Source: Bog-756 sp963727075
GTDB lineage: Bacteria; Actinomycetota; Acidimicrobiia; Acidimicrobiales; RAAP-2
Length of the DNA stretch: 64,000 bases
Assembly: GCA_963727075.1 (NCBI GenBank)
Contig: CAVSET010000006.1
Location: 1,674,001-1,738,000, forward strand
Reading direction: 5' to 3'
Part shown: positions 1-8,369 of the stretch, in pieces
Position numbering within the stretch: position 1 is the first letter of the stretch
How the letters are laid out: each line of letters begins with the position of its first letter
Translations under genes and position numbers: made by a program
Notes under the pieces: model-generated
What the model saw: the letters and a program-made list of their open reading frames with translations, nothing else
What the model was told of the DNA's origin: nothing
The model's database searches: none

Positions 1-10
1 CCGCCGGCGC

Positions 11-592
11 CTACAGCACCCGTACCGCGAGGCCCGGATACTCCAACACGAGCCCGGATTCGTCGTAGAGGAGCTCGGACTCGAAGCCGAAGGCTGGAGC
101 GCGATAGCCATAGCGCTGACGGGTACCGTCGCCATCCATTCGGAGGTAGTGCTGTTCGAGCCGCTCGATGCCGAGGTCGGCGGCGCGGACGAAGACCGCC
201 GGCGCCTCCGCTGATTGGCCCACGCCCAACTCGAGCCGGTGCACGGGGACCGCGTTGGTACAAGCCGACGATTCGAGGTCGAGGTCGAAGCAGCCGTGGT
301 ACTCGGGCGCAGGAGCACCGTTCACGTTCCAGTGACCCGCTCCGTCAGTATCGATCCGCACCTCGCGGTCCCCCGAGCTCGACCAACACCAGACGTGACC
401 GGATGTGGTGATCCAATTCTCATCGAGACACATCGAATATCGAACGACCCATTCGCGCCCGTCCTGGACCGCGGCAGTATGCCCGTCCAGTCGGTGGCCT
501 GACTCGTCGGAGTGCATCAACACGACCTCGAAGCCCTGGCGCGCCCCCCGATGTTGCCACGCCGCCCTACTTGGGAGTCTGGTAAACGACAT
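11..592 (-). CDS. Putative glycolipid-binding domain protein (DUF1089/PF06475-like)
   Basis: About 193 aa. The line GxWxxNGAPAPEYHGCFDLDL followed by TNAVPVHRLEL is the hallmark block of the putative glycolipid-binding family, whose members carry a dGxPxPxLdGCxDvDL...TNxLPxRRL signature. The N-terminus has the family-typical W(Q)..G.E.. segment and a V.Y.. beta strand. No signal peptide or membrane segment is seen, so it is probably cytoplasmic. I start it at the ATG at 592 (MSFTRLPS); the longer reading frame would run into the upstream VOC gene. It is the last gene of a minus-strand run with the VOC, ThDP-enzyme and FAD-oxidase genes. The true ligand is unknown; the family name rests on structural similarity. 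Confidence 0.8.
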   Translation of the reverse strand: MSFTRLPSRAAWQHRGARQGFEVVLMHSDESGHRLDGHTAAVQDGREWVVRYSMCLDENWITTSGHVWCWSSSGDREVRIDTDGAGHWNVNGAPAPEYHGCFDLDLESSACTNAVPVHRLELGVGQSAEAPAVFVRAADLGIERLEQHYLRMDGDGTRQRYGYRAPAFGFESELLYDESGLVLEYPGLAVRVL

Positions 593-609
593 GGCGATAG
601 TCCGGCAGG

Positions 610-1098
610 CTACGAGCCAAACAGTTCGGCGGCCCTTCGGTTCATCTCCGCATGGGACACGTCCTCGATGTGCTGGCTCATCATCCATTGCTGCCCGAAC
701 GGGTCGCGAAGTCGCCCCCCACGCTCACCGTAGAACTGATCGGCCAGGGGGTAGATCACTTCAGCACCCGCGGCGAGGGCCCGTTCCCAGGCGTCGTCCA
801 CGCTCTCCCAGTGGAGGGCCATGATGGCGGTGACCACCCCGTTGTTGGAATCCGGCGACTGCGCCGGGGCGTCCTGGTCGGAGCCTTCGCTGATCATGAC
901 CACCGAGTCGCGGATCCGGATTTCGGCATGGATCACCTCGCCGCCGGGTCCGGTGAACCGCTCACCCGACTCCTCAGCCCCGAACGCCTGACGATAGAAA
1001 TCGATGGCTGCGGACCCATCCCGCACGATCAAGCGCGGCGTCACCGCTCGGAGGTGGTCGGGGATCGGCTTTACGCTGCCTGTCTGGCCCTCGGACAT
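610..1098 (-). CDS. VOC-superfamily (glyoxalase/PhnB-like) protein
   Basis: About 162 aa. The pattern TPRLIVRDGSAAIDFYRQAFGAEE, ...VIHAEIRIRDSVVMIS... and ERGGRLRDPFGQQWMMSQHIEDVS is typical of PhnB-like vicinal-oxygen-chelate proteins, which fold as two beta-alpha-beta-beta-beta units around a metal or ligand site. A GTG six bases upstream is in frame, but the ATG at 1098 has a clean AGGGAGG Shine-Dalgarno about 5 nt before it, so I prefer it. It lies between the ThDP enzyme and the glycolipid-binding gene on the same strand. VOC proteins act as lyases, dioxygenases or binding proteins, so the substrate cannot be inferred. Confidence 0.85.
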   Translation of the reverse strand: MSEGQTGSVKPIPDHLRAVTPRLIVRDGSAAIDFYRQAFGAEESGERFTGPGGEVIHAEIRIRDSVVMISEGSDQDAPAQSPDSNNGVVTAIMALHWESVDDAWERALAAGAEVIYPLADQFYGERGGRLRDPFGQQWMMSQHIEDVSHAEMNRRAAELFGS

Positions 1099-1173
1099 GG
1101 ACACCTCCCTGGTTCGCTCGACCTACGATGCCATCGCTTCGCCTGCAGCTCAATACGCCCGAGCTCACTCCTC

Positions 1174-2742
1174 TCACAGCAGCGAGGGAACGATTGCCTC
1201 CACCACACTCGGTCCCGGTGCCGCCAGGGCACGGGCCAGCTCGTCGGCGAACTCCTCCGCGGTCTCGGCCCGTGCCGCCTGAAGCCCCAAGCCGGTGGCC
1301 AGGTCGACGAAGTCGATCGACGGACGTCCGAGGTCGAGCATGTCCCGGGCCCGGGGGCCAGGCGAGTCTGCGCCGACCCGGTCGAGCTCCATGTTGAGCA
1401 CAGCATACGAGTGGTTGTTGAGCAGGACTGTGGTCACGTCCAGCTCCTCGCGCGCCATGGTCCACCACGACTGCAGGGTGTAGAGGGCACTGCCGTCCGA
1501 TTCGAGGGCGACGACTCGCCGGTCCGGCGAGGCGACGGCCGCTCCCACCGCTACGGGGAGGCCCTGCCCGATCGCACCACCAGTGAGACAGAGCCAGTCA
1601 TGGGGCGGCGCGCCGGCGGTTGCCCCCGGAGCGAAGAGCCCCGACGTGTTGCCTTCGTCCGAGACGACCGCGCCCTCGGGCAGCAGAGCTCCGATGGCCT
1701 GGCACACCGCTTGTGCGTCAAGGGCGCCGGTGGGAAGGGGCGGGGCTTGCAGCTGCTGTCTCGGTGCACATCCACCGACGACCTCGAGCAACGCCGCCAG
1801 CCCTGCGACCGCGGCTTCCACATCGTCGGTTGCGCCGGCGACGGCGTGCACGGAGCATCCATCGGGAACCAGATCGCTCGGCCTTCCCGGATAGGCAAAG
1901 AACGACACCGGTGACCTGGCATCGATGAGGATCAGATGCCGGGTTCCCTCGAGCTGCATGGTGGTGAACTCGGCCAGGTAGGCCAGGCGTTCGACCGGTG
2001 GTCGGCCTGATCCGCGTTCGAGCCGCGCCGGGAAAGTCTCGGCGAACAGTCGGGCGCCGGTTGTATGGGCGATGTCGGCCACTGTGTCGAGCGTCCGGCC
2101 GGAACAGGCTCGACCGCCGATCAGGATGGCGGCAGGTTGGCCCGAGCGGAGGGCGGCGGCCGCGCTGGTCACCACACTCTCTTCGGGTCCGGCCCCGGCC
2201 GGGCGGCCCCGGGTCGGTCCCGGACCGCCGACCACCGAACCACCCTCTGACCAGGACACGTCGGCCGGCAGGATAAGGGTGGCCACCGAGCCGGGTGGAC
2301 CGATGGCCGAGGCAATGGCGGCGACCGCATCCTTGCCGAGCCCGGCGGTCGATTCGCAGGTGTGGACGAAGGTCGACACATTGCGGGCCACCGTCTCGAT
2401 GTCTGACTGCAGTTGGGCGTCGTAGGGCCGGTGGCTGATGGCATGATCGCCGACGATGTTGATCACCGGACTGCCGGCCCGCCGGGCGTTGTGAAGATTG
2501 GCCAGCCCGTTGCCCAGCCCGGGCCCGAGATGGAGCAGGGTCGCGGCCGGTCTGCCGGTCATCCGGGCATACCCGTCGGCTGCACCGGTGGCCACCCCTT
2601 CGAACAGCGCCAGCACACTGTGCATGGTGGTCACGTCATCCAGGGCGCTGACGAAATGCATCTCAGAGGTACCCGGATTCATGAAACAGGTATCCACCCC
2701 GTGGTCGACCAGGGTCGAGATCAGCGAATGAGCTCCGTTCAT
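1174..2742 (-). CDS. Thiamine-diphosphate-dependent enzyme, acetolactate synthase large-subunit-like
   Basis: 522 aa with the three-domain ThDP fold. In the N-terminal Pyr domain Glu48 (LALFEG) sits where these enzymes carry the cofactor-activating Glu, followed by A.GYARMTGRPAATLLHLGPG. The C-terminal PP domain (about 415-445) has the SDGS...LLNNHSY form of the GDG-X(25-30)-NN ThDP/Mg motif. Sequence style is that of acetolactate-synthase-like or benzoylformate-decarboxylase-like enzymes; the small regulatory subunit of true ALS is absent nearby. The start ATG overlaps the stop of the FAD oxidase gene (ATGA), implying translational coupling. Coupling of a GlcD-type oxidase with a ThDP enzyme would suit 2-hydroxyacid oxidation followed by 2-oxoacid decarboxylation or ligation; that is inference. 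Confidence 0.88.
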   Translation of the reverse strand: MNGAHSLISTLVDHGVDTCFMNPGTSEMHFVSALDDVTTMHSVLALFEGVATGAADGYARMTGRPAATLLHLGPGLGNGLANLHNARRAGSPVINIVGDHAISHRPYDAQLQSDIETVARNVSTFVHTCESTAGLGKDAVAAIASAIGPPGSVATLILPADVSWSEGGSVVGGPGPTRGRPAGAGPEESVVTSAAAALRSGQPAAILIGGRACSGRTLDTVADIAHTTGARLFAETFPARLERGSGRPPVERLAYLAEFTTMQLEGTRHLILIDARSPVSFFAYPGRPSDLVPDGCSVHAVAGATDDVEAAVAGLAALLEVVGGCAPRQQLQAPPLPTGALDAQAVCQAIGALLPEGAVVSDEGNTSGLFAPGATAGAPPHDWLCLTGGAIGQGLPVAVGAAVASPDRRVVALESDGSALYTLQSWWTMAREELDVTTVLLNNHSYAVLNMELDRVGADSPGPRARDMLDLGRPSIDFVDLATGLGLQAARAETAEEFADELARALAAPGPSVVEAIVPSLL

Positions 2743-4139
2743 CGGGCATCTCCCGGTTGGGCGGCCAGATCGAAGATGGCGCCGGGGTTGAGGATCCCGT
2801 AGGGGTCGAACGCCGACTTGATCCGGCGCATCAGGTCGAGCTTGACCGGGTCCTCGAGGTCTGCAAGATAGGGCCGCTTCTGCCGACCGATCCCGTGCTC
2901 CCCCGAGACGGCTCCGCCCAGCGCGACTCCGGCGGCGATGATGTCGTACATGAGCCGGTGACGCCGGGCCGGGTCGGATTGCCACACCGAGAGGTGGACG
3001 TTGCCATCACCGGCATGGCCACATCCGACCACCAGCGACGAAGTCTGCGTGGCCAGCTCGCTGACGGTGGTCAGAAGGCCAGGGATCGAAGCCCTGGGTA
3101 CCACGACGTCCACGATGTCGTCCGCACCGTTGGCCTTCGCCGCCCAAAACGCTCGCTCCCGGGCGTCGATCATCTGCGTCCCCGCGTGATCCGGCAGGAT
3201 GTAGACGTCGAGGGCGCCCAGCTCGGCGAGCGTCTCGGCCAGCATCTCGGTGTCCTCCTCCAGGCGCGAATCGTGGTGGTTCTCCAGGACGACCACAAGG
3301 TAGGCGAGGGTCCGCTCGCTGACCTCGCCGGGGATCCCGAGGTCGACGCCGGCATTGGCGGTGATCCCGGCCATCGACACCACGTCGATGTACTCGACGA
3401 CCAGCGGCCCGACGCCGCTGGCAACGACCGGGGGGACCGCGGCGGCGATCTGGTCGAGGGACTCGAACGGGGCCAGCAGTGTGACTTGGAACTCCGGCCT
3501 CGGGTGTAGCCGCAAGGTGGCCTGGGTGACAAGGGCCAGGGTGCCTTCTGACCCGACGACCAGCTGCGTCAGGTCATAGCCGCTGGTCGACTTCACGAAT
3601 CTCCCACCGCAGGTGATCACGTCACCCGTGCCCAGGACGGCCTCGATCCCCAGGATGTGATGCCGGGTGACGCCGTACTTGACGGCCCGCATCCCACCGG
3701 CATTGGTGGCCACGTTGCCGCCCAGGCTGGCTGACTGCTCACCCGGGAAGACCGGGTAGACCAATCCGTGGGGCAGCAGGGCGGTGTCCAGGTCGCTGAG
3801 GGTGACCCCCGGCTCGACCACGGCCACGTGATTGGCGGTGTCGATCTCGAGGATGCGGTTCATCCGTTCGAATGAGACAACGAGGCCGCCCTCCACGGGG
3901 GTACACCCGCCCGAGAGGCCCGTGCCGGACCCGCGCGGTGTGAGCGGGATCCGGGCCGAGGCCGCCGCCCGGACCAGCGCCGCCACCTCAACGGCCGAGC
4001 CGGGACGGACGACGGCCAGAGGTCGGACGGGGGTACCGCCCAGGGCCTCGTCGTGGGTCACGTCCTCGGAGATCTCGGCGCCCCGATCGAGGTTTGCCGG
4101 CCCGACGATGTCGATGAGGTCGTCGATCACCGGCGACAC
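2739..4139 (-). CDS. FAD-linked oxidase, GlcD / D-lactate dehydrogenase type
   Basis: 466 aa, full length for the family. The PCMH-type FAD domain shows PRGSGTGLSGG at about 68-78, then GGNVATNAGGMRAVKYGV and TSGYDLTQLVVGSEGTL. The C-terminal FAD-linked oxidase domain has CGHAGDGNVHL, SGEHGIG and DPYGILNPG, which carry the substrate and metal residues of D-2-hydroxyacid dehydrogenases (glycolate, D-lactate, D-2-hydroxyglutarate). It would oxidise a D-2-hydroxyacid to the 2-oxoacid and pass electrons to a carrier. The start appears to be GTG at 4139; an in-frame GTG three codons on is an alternative. It is the first gene of the minus-strand operon and overlaps the ThDP-enzyme gene by 4 bp. Confidence 0.92.
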   Translation of the reverse strand: MSPVIDDLIDIVGPANLDRGAEISEDVTHDEALGGTPVRPLAVVRPGSAVEVAALVRAAASARIPLTPRGSGTGLSGGCTPVEGGLVVSFERMNRILEIDTANHVAVVEPGVTLSDLDTALLPHGLVYPVFPGEQSASLGGNVATNAGGMRAVKYGVTRHHILGIEAVLGTGDVITCGGRFVKSTSGYDLTQLVVGSEGTLALVTQATLRLHPRPEFQVTLLAPFESLDQIAAAVPPVVASGVGPLVVEYIDVVSMAGITANAGVDLGIPGEVSERTLAYLVVVLENHHDSRLEEDTEMLAETLAELGALDVYILPDHAGTQMIDARERAFWAAKANGADDIVDVVVPRASIPGLLTTVSELATQTSSLVVGCGHAGDGNVHLSVWQSDPARRHRLMYDIIAAGVALGGAVSGEHGIGRQKRPYLADLEDPVKLDLMRRIKSAFDPYGILNPGAIFDLAAQPGDAR

Positions 4140-4309
4140 TCACCGCCGGGATCGTCGGCCGATTTGGCATCCGGCTCTTGCCATTCCGTCATCGCCCACC
4201 CTCGCTGCCGACGCACCGTCGACCACGCTATCCCCTCCCGCCCGGGCAGGGATCTGGTGGATTAGGGGCTATGTCCTCTAGTGGCCCATGCGGAAGGGGC
4301 GCAAGGTGA

Positions 4310-4624
4310 ATGGTCGGACAGGAGATCGTGGTGCGGACCGTGCCAAGCCAAGGCCATGTGGGGTTCCGTCGGGACCGACCCGCCAGTTCCGACGCCATTC
4401 TCTGGGCCCTCGATCGGGATCCGGTGCCTCGATCGGCCATGACCGCTGCCACCGAGCTCGACCGGGAGCCGGTACTCGACGAGGTGGTCCGGCGGCTCGA
4501 AACCGTATGCCGGCATTCCGATCATTTCCGATCGATCGTCGTGCCGGCCTGCGCCCCCGGGGATCGGCCGCGCTGGAAAGAGGACGGCCACTTCGACATC
4601 GCGGCAAATGAGCAGTCCAAATGA
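4310..4624 (+). pseudogene. N-terminal remnant of a WS/DGAT acyltransferase paralogue
   Basis: About 104 codons. From residue 25 the reading SSDAILWALDRDPVPRSAM, then LDREPVLDEVVRRLETVCR, RFRS-like HFRSIVV and RPRWKEDGHFDI follows the first 80-90 residues of wax-ester-synthase/diacylglycerol-acyltransferase proteins. It then stops at a TGA inside a 13-bp tandem duplication, exactly where the next, complete WS/DGAT reading begins. The catalytic HHxxxDG region is missing. The likeliest history is two tandem paralogues, with a deletion removing the 3' part of the first. It could still be translated as a short coupled protein, because its stop overlaps the next ATG. Confidence 0.6.
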
Positions 4625-4630
4625 GCAGTC
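4605..4630. repeat. 13-bp perfect tandem duplication across a start codon
   Basis: CAAATGAGCAGTC occurs at 4605-4617 and again at 4618-4630. Each copy contains ATGAGCAGTC, but the two ATGs are in different frames because 13 is not a multiple of three. Only the second copy leads into the WS/DGAT reading. The duplication marks the junction between the paralogue remnant and the following gene. Confidence 0.9.
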
Positions 4631-6056
4631 AGAGGGCGCTCTCACCCCTCGAATCGGCGTTTCTCCTCCTCGAGAGCGCCCGGGCGCCCCTGCACATGGG
4701 GAGTGTCGGGATCTTCGAAGGCGGCCCACTCCATGACCCCACCGGTCGGTTGCGGCTCGACGCCATCCGCGCCCGCATCGGGCACCGGCTCGACCTCGTA
4801 CCCAAGCTCCGGTGCCGCGTACAGGCATCAGTGCTCCCCGGAGCACCGCCGCTGTGGACCGACCATCTCCAATTCGACATTGCTCGCCATGTGCAATCCT
4901 CCCGACTACCCACCCCAGGGAGCGAGGAGCAGCTCTGGGAGATGTGCGGCGAGCTCTTCAGCCAGCCCCTCGATCGGACCAGGCCCCTGTGGCACACATG
5001 TGCGTCGTCGACGGCCTGGCCGATGGTCGAGTGGCCGTGGTCGATCGGATCCACCACGCCCTGGCCGATGGCCTCGCAGGCGTGGAGATGGCCACGCTGC
5101 TGTTCGATGTGGAGGGTCCGTCTCCCGGATCGACGACCGACGAGCCGGGCTCACCCGCCTGGCATGCCGAAACCCCACCCGGAGCCGCACTCCGGGCCGT
5201 CCAGGATCTCGGCCGGCTCGGCGACGTCGGATGGCGATGGGCCTCCTTCGGCATGCGGGCGGCGCGGCACCCGGCCGGTGCCCTTGGCGGCGCGCTCCGC
5301 CTGGGTGGAGCCGTGACCGCCCTGGTCGGCTCGGGGGTATTGCGGCCACCGGCGTCGTTGAACCGCCGGGTCGGCACCGGCCGACAGGTCTTGGTGATAC
5401 GCCGGTCGATCGACCAGCTGAAGGGTCTGGCAAGGGCCTACGGCGTCACGATGAACGACATCGTCCTGGCCGCCGTAGGCGGTGGATGTGCCCGGCTCTT
5501 CGAACAACGTGGACAAGACCCACCAAAGGCGATCCAGGTGCTCGTGCCGGTGGGTCTCGATCCTGAACATAGGCGCGCCCATGGCAACCGGGTGTCCGCA
5601 TGGCTGGTCAAAGTTCCCGTCGGGACCGTAGATCCAGCCGCCAGAGTGCGTACCGTGTCGAGTTCGACCGGGCGCGCCCGAGGAAAGCATGAGGAGCTTG
5701 CAGCAGAGGTGGCGCTCGAACTGTTGGCGCCGGTGCCCCAGTCCGCACTCTCGTGCATCGACAAACTCGTCGACTACCAGCCACTGTTCAACCTGGTCGT
5801 CACCAACGTGCCCGGCCCAGCGGGGCCCCTCTACCTGATGGGGGCCCGCATGCTCAGCGCCTATCCGTTCGTCCCATTGGCCGGAGACCTACCGATCGGC
5901 GTGGCCGTCCTGTCCTACGACGGGCAGCTGTCACTGGGGGTGCTGGCCGACCCTACCGCCTGTCCCGATGCCTCCGACTTACTCCGAGGAGTCGAAGAGG
6001 ACCTTGACTCCCTGGCGGCCGTGGCACCGCAATCGGACCCGAGGGCGCATCCATAG
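4621..6056 (+). pseudogene. WS/DGAT wax-ester synthase/acyltransferase, single frameshift
   Basis: The first about 125 codons (MSSQRALSPLESAFLLLE ... FSQPLDRTRPLWH) lie in one frame. The rest, starting MCVVDGLADGRVAVVDRIHHALADG and ending DLLRGVEEDLDSLAAV, lies in another. The join is at about 4993-4996, where CACACATG carries an extra AC dinucleotide compared with the expected CACATG. The catalytic HHxxxDG box (HHALADG) is intact, as are the PLWH and ..NVPGPAGPLYLMG.. family segments. Repaired length is about 478 aa, normal for an enzyme that esterifies fatty alcohol or diacylglycerol with acyl-CoA to make storage lipid. It is either an inactivated gene or an assembly indel in an (AC)n run. 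Confidence 0.85.
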
Positions 6057-6071
6057 TTGCCGCCTGAAGGG

Positions 6072-6105
6072 AGCTGGCGTCAGCCCAAAGGGGTGCCCGC
6101 CAGCT
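6072..6105 (+). terminator. Possible hairpin after WS/DGAT
   Basis: AGCTGGCG at 6072-6079 and CGCCAGCT at 6098-6105 form an 8-bp perfect GC-rich stem 16 bp after the WS/DGAT stop codon. There is no T-run, so a rho-independent terminator role is only suggested by position. Confidence 0.35.
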
Positions 6106-6249
6106 TCTCGAGGAGTGGGTCGGGCCCGCTGGCCAGGACCGGTACCGGTCACGGCCGAGGTCACGGCCGGAACCGCTATGGGCCCAGACGCCGTTGCTAG
6201 GCTCAGGCTGCCGATCGATACTGCGTTCCGGGGGACTAGAAGAGGCGCA

Positions 6250-6693
6250 ATGAGCGAAACGTCCAATGGGCCGGGCTGGTGGCTAGCGTCGGACGGAAAG
6301 TGGTACGACCCCCGCCTGGCTCCACCGGGCTACGTTCATCCGGACCTGGGCGACGGCACACTGACTGCGGCCGACGGGTGCAACGTGCAGACCGGCTCTT
6401 TCACCAGCCGTGGACGTCTGGGTGCGTCGTTCGGTTGGCTTGGGATGATCGTGGCGGGGTTCGTCTATCTGATGGTGGCGGCCCTGTTCATTCTGCTGGT
6501 CGGGGTGGTCGTCGGAGGATTCCTCCTTGCACTTCTGATCGCGGTGACCGCACTCGGGATCCACAGGCTCATGCTGATGACCAGCGGCAGATACCAGGCC
6601 CGCAGAGCCGTCCAGTGGGAGTTCCAGCCGATCACCGAGGTGATCGATGTAGCAGACACGGCCAGATCGGATGGGACGGCGCCGCGCCTCTGA
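6250..6693 (+). CDS. Small two-TM membrane protein with N-terminal GWWLASDGKWY motif
   Basis: 147 aa from ATG at 6250. Residues 8-20 (PGWWLASDGKWYDP) match the short tryptophan-rich DUF2510-like segment common at the N-termini of actinobacterial membrane proteins. A long hydrophobic stretch at about 62-102 (WLGMIVAGFVYLMVAALFI, then LLVGVVVGGFLLALLIAV) reads as two membrane helices, with the C-terminal tail probably cytoplasmic. No enzymatic motif is visible. It stands alone between the WS/DGAT gene and a VOC gene. Confidence 0.75.
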   Translation: MSETSNGPGWWLASDGKWYDPRLAPPGYVHPDLGDGTLTAADGCNVQTGSFTSRGRLGASFGWLGMIVAGFVYLMVAALFILLVGVVVGGFLLALLIAVTALGIHRLMLMTSGRYQARRAVQWEFQPITEVIDVADTARSDGTAPRL

Positions 6694-6847
6694 CGATCAC
6701 CTGGGTGGCAGCGGTGCGGCAGAGGGGATATCAGCTGTCGCCCGTCCGTCGGGTAGGGGTCCGCCGGCTCCGGGCCGGGCCCGGCACTGGCGGACCGAGG
6801 GGCATGGGCCCGTTCGTCTCCATCCTCACCCCGGCCATACTGACGCC

Positions 6848-7267
6848 ATGGAACAGCGAATCAGTCTGGTCACCTTGGGTGTCCGTGACCTAGACCGGGC
6901 CAAGGCGTTCTACGAGGCTCTCGGGTGGTCAGGGCAGAGCCCTGATGGCGACGTCGTCTTCTTCCAAGCCGGCGGCATGGTCCTTGGACTGTGGGACCGG
7001 GCGAAGCTCGCCGACGACTCGACCGTGACCGACGGCGGTGGGTGGGGCGGTGTGACCTTGGCCTACTGCGCCCATTCGGAACAGGAGGTCGACTCCGTCG
7101 TCGAGAACGCGAGAGCAGCCGGGGCCGTCGTCGGACGCGCACCCGGCCCGACCTTCTGGGGCGGGTACTCGGGCCTGTTCATCGACCCGGAGGGCCACCC
7201 GTGGGAGGTCGCCCACAACCCCGGGTGGATCCTGGGCGAAGACGGCTCGGTGAGCCTTCCCGCATAG
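6848..7267 (+). CDS. VOC-superfamily (glyoxalase-like) protein
   Basis: 139 aa from ATG at 6848. It opens MEQRISLVTLGVRDLDRAKAF and closes with GYSGLFIDPEGHPWEVAHNPG, the standard single-domain VOC layout in which the conserved final E (HPWEV) is one metal ligand. The protein has no N-terminal signal. It is probably a stand-alone lyase/dioxygenase-like or antibiotic-binding VOC protein, and substrate is not predictable. The product differs clearly from the PhnB-like VOC gene at 610-1098. Confidence 0.85.
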   Translation: MEQRISLVTLGVRDLDRAKAFYEALGWSGQSPDGDVVFFQAGGMVLGLWDRAKLADDSTVTDGGGWGGVTLAYCAHSEQEVDSVVENARAAGAVVGRAPGPTFWGGYSGLFIDPEGHPWEVAHNPGWILGEDGSVSLPA

Positions 7268-7624
7268 CCCGCCGTTTGGATGCGGTGACGGGGTCAGCCG
7301 GGAGGCTCCACCCGCCAATCTCGTCCCTCCAATCTCGAATCATCAGAATCTGGCTCATCAGATGGATCGTCGCGAAAAGTTCACCTTCTCATGAACCTCC
7401 GGTAACGGGCGGACCGTAGAGTCTGCGGGTCGCCGACGTTAGGTGCGGTGAACTGGTCTTTTGCATAGGGAGGCGTCGATCGACGAGGGCCGGACGGCGG
7501 GCTGACCGGTGGAGCCGGCTCGAAACAGCCTCGAGTCCGCGCCTGGCGGTCGGTAACGCGGCACAATGGGCACCTGTCGAGCCGAGACCGGATCGATTGA
7601 CCACGGAGGGATGGCGGAGCCAAA
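7268..7624. other. Intergenic region, 357 bp
   Basis: No coding sequence with family resemblance is seen on either strand. The last about 30 bases carry the GGAG-containing ribosome site of the following GTG-started gene. A promoter for that gene presumably lies here, but no convincing -35/-10 pair could be picked by eye. Confidence 0.5.
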
Positions 7625-8359
7625 GTGAAGCGAATTGTCAGGGTCATCGGGATGACCATCGGGTTGGTCGCGATCAGCTTTCCCTTGGGCAGTGCAGCGG
7701 TAAGCGCGGCGGACGGTCCTACCTATGCGGTCATCACCTTCAACGATGCGGCACGCCAGGTCCAGCTGACCATCCCCACGCCCGCCTGTCCGACATCACA
7801 GCCTGATTGCCAGTGGAAATTCTTCCTCAATGAGCCGAAGCTGTCGGTCGACGTGGCCACTGTCTATGGGACATCGGGCACCTTGACGATCCCCTACCCG
7901 GCCAATTTCTGTGGCGTGATTCAAGCCGATGCCTACGTCGGGCCGCCATGGGTACCGAAGCGCGGATTCCAACACACCATCGAAGACTGCGCCTCCGTCA
8001 CCGCAACGACCACGGCTCCCCCCGGTACCGCACAGCAGCCGTCCCCTCCCACAACATCCACGACGCCGCCCCCGATGTTCGGCTCGGTGTCCGCCACCAG
8101 TGTCCCGCCTCCGGCTCCATCGGCAGAGGCACCTCAGGTCAGTGGCTCAGCCACGGTCCCGGCCGTCTCCTCAAACAGTGCCGCACCGGCTCAGCTGCCC
8201 TTCACCGGTGCGAACATCAAGCCGTTCCTGTTCGGTGGTTTGACGCTGATCGCGCTCGGTCTGTCTCTGCTCACCGACAGTGTGTCGAGGCGCCGGATGG
8301 CCCGAAGGGTCGGCGACTGTACCTGGCCAACGGCTGGGCGACCCAGACGACGCCCCTAG
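7625..8359 (+). CDS. Secreted surface protein with C-terminal LPFTG sorting signal
   Basis: 244 aa. Residues 1-29 form a signal peptide (positively charged MKRIVR, hydrophobic core, AVSA-A cleavage-like site). The mature part holds paired cysteines, then a Pro/Thr/Ser-rich low-complexity stalk (about 125-190). LPFTG at 191-195 is followed by a hydrophobic helix and an RRR(M)AR positive tail, which is a class-E-like LPXTG cell-wall anchor. The tail continues about 20 residues beyond the usual stop-transfer charge, perhaps an altered 3' end. Start is GTG with GGAG about 8 nt upstream. No sortase gene is in the window. Confidence 0.8.
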   Translation: MKRIVRVIGMTIGLVAISFPLGSAAVSAADGPTYAVITFNDAARQVQLTIPTPACPTSQPDCQWKFFLNEPKLSVDVATVYGTSGTLTIPYPANFCGVIQADAYVGPPWVPKRGFQHTIEDCASVTATTTAPPGTAQQPSPPTTSTTPPPMFGSVSATSVPPPAPSAEAPQVSGSATVPAVSSNSAAPAQLPFTGANIKPFLFGGLTLIALGLSLLTDSVSRRRMARRVGDCTWPTAGRPRRRP

Positions 8360-8369
8360 AGAACGCCCA

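Noticed and set aside
652..1914. 420-codon plus-strand open frame opposite the VOC and ThDP genes
   Set aside because: Antisense to two clearly recognised genes and without any conserved block; a high-GC shadow.
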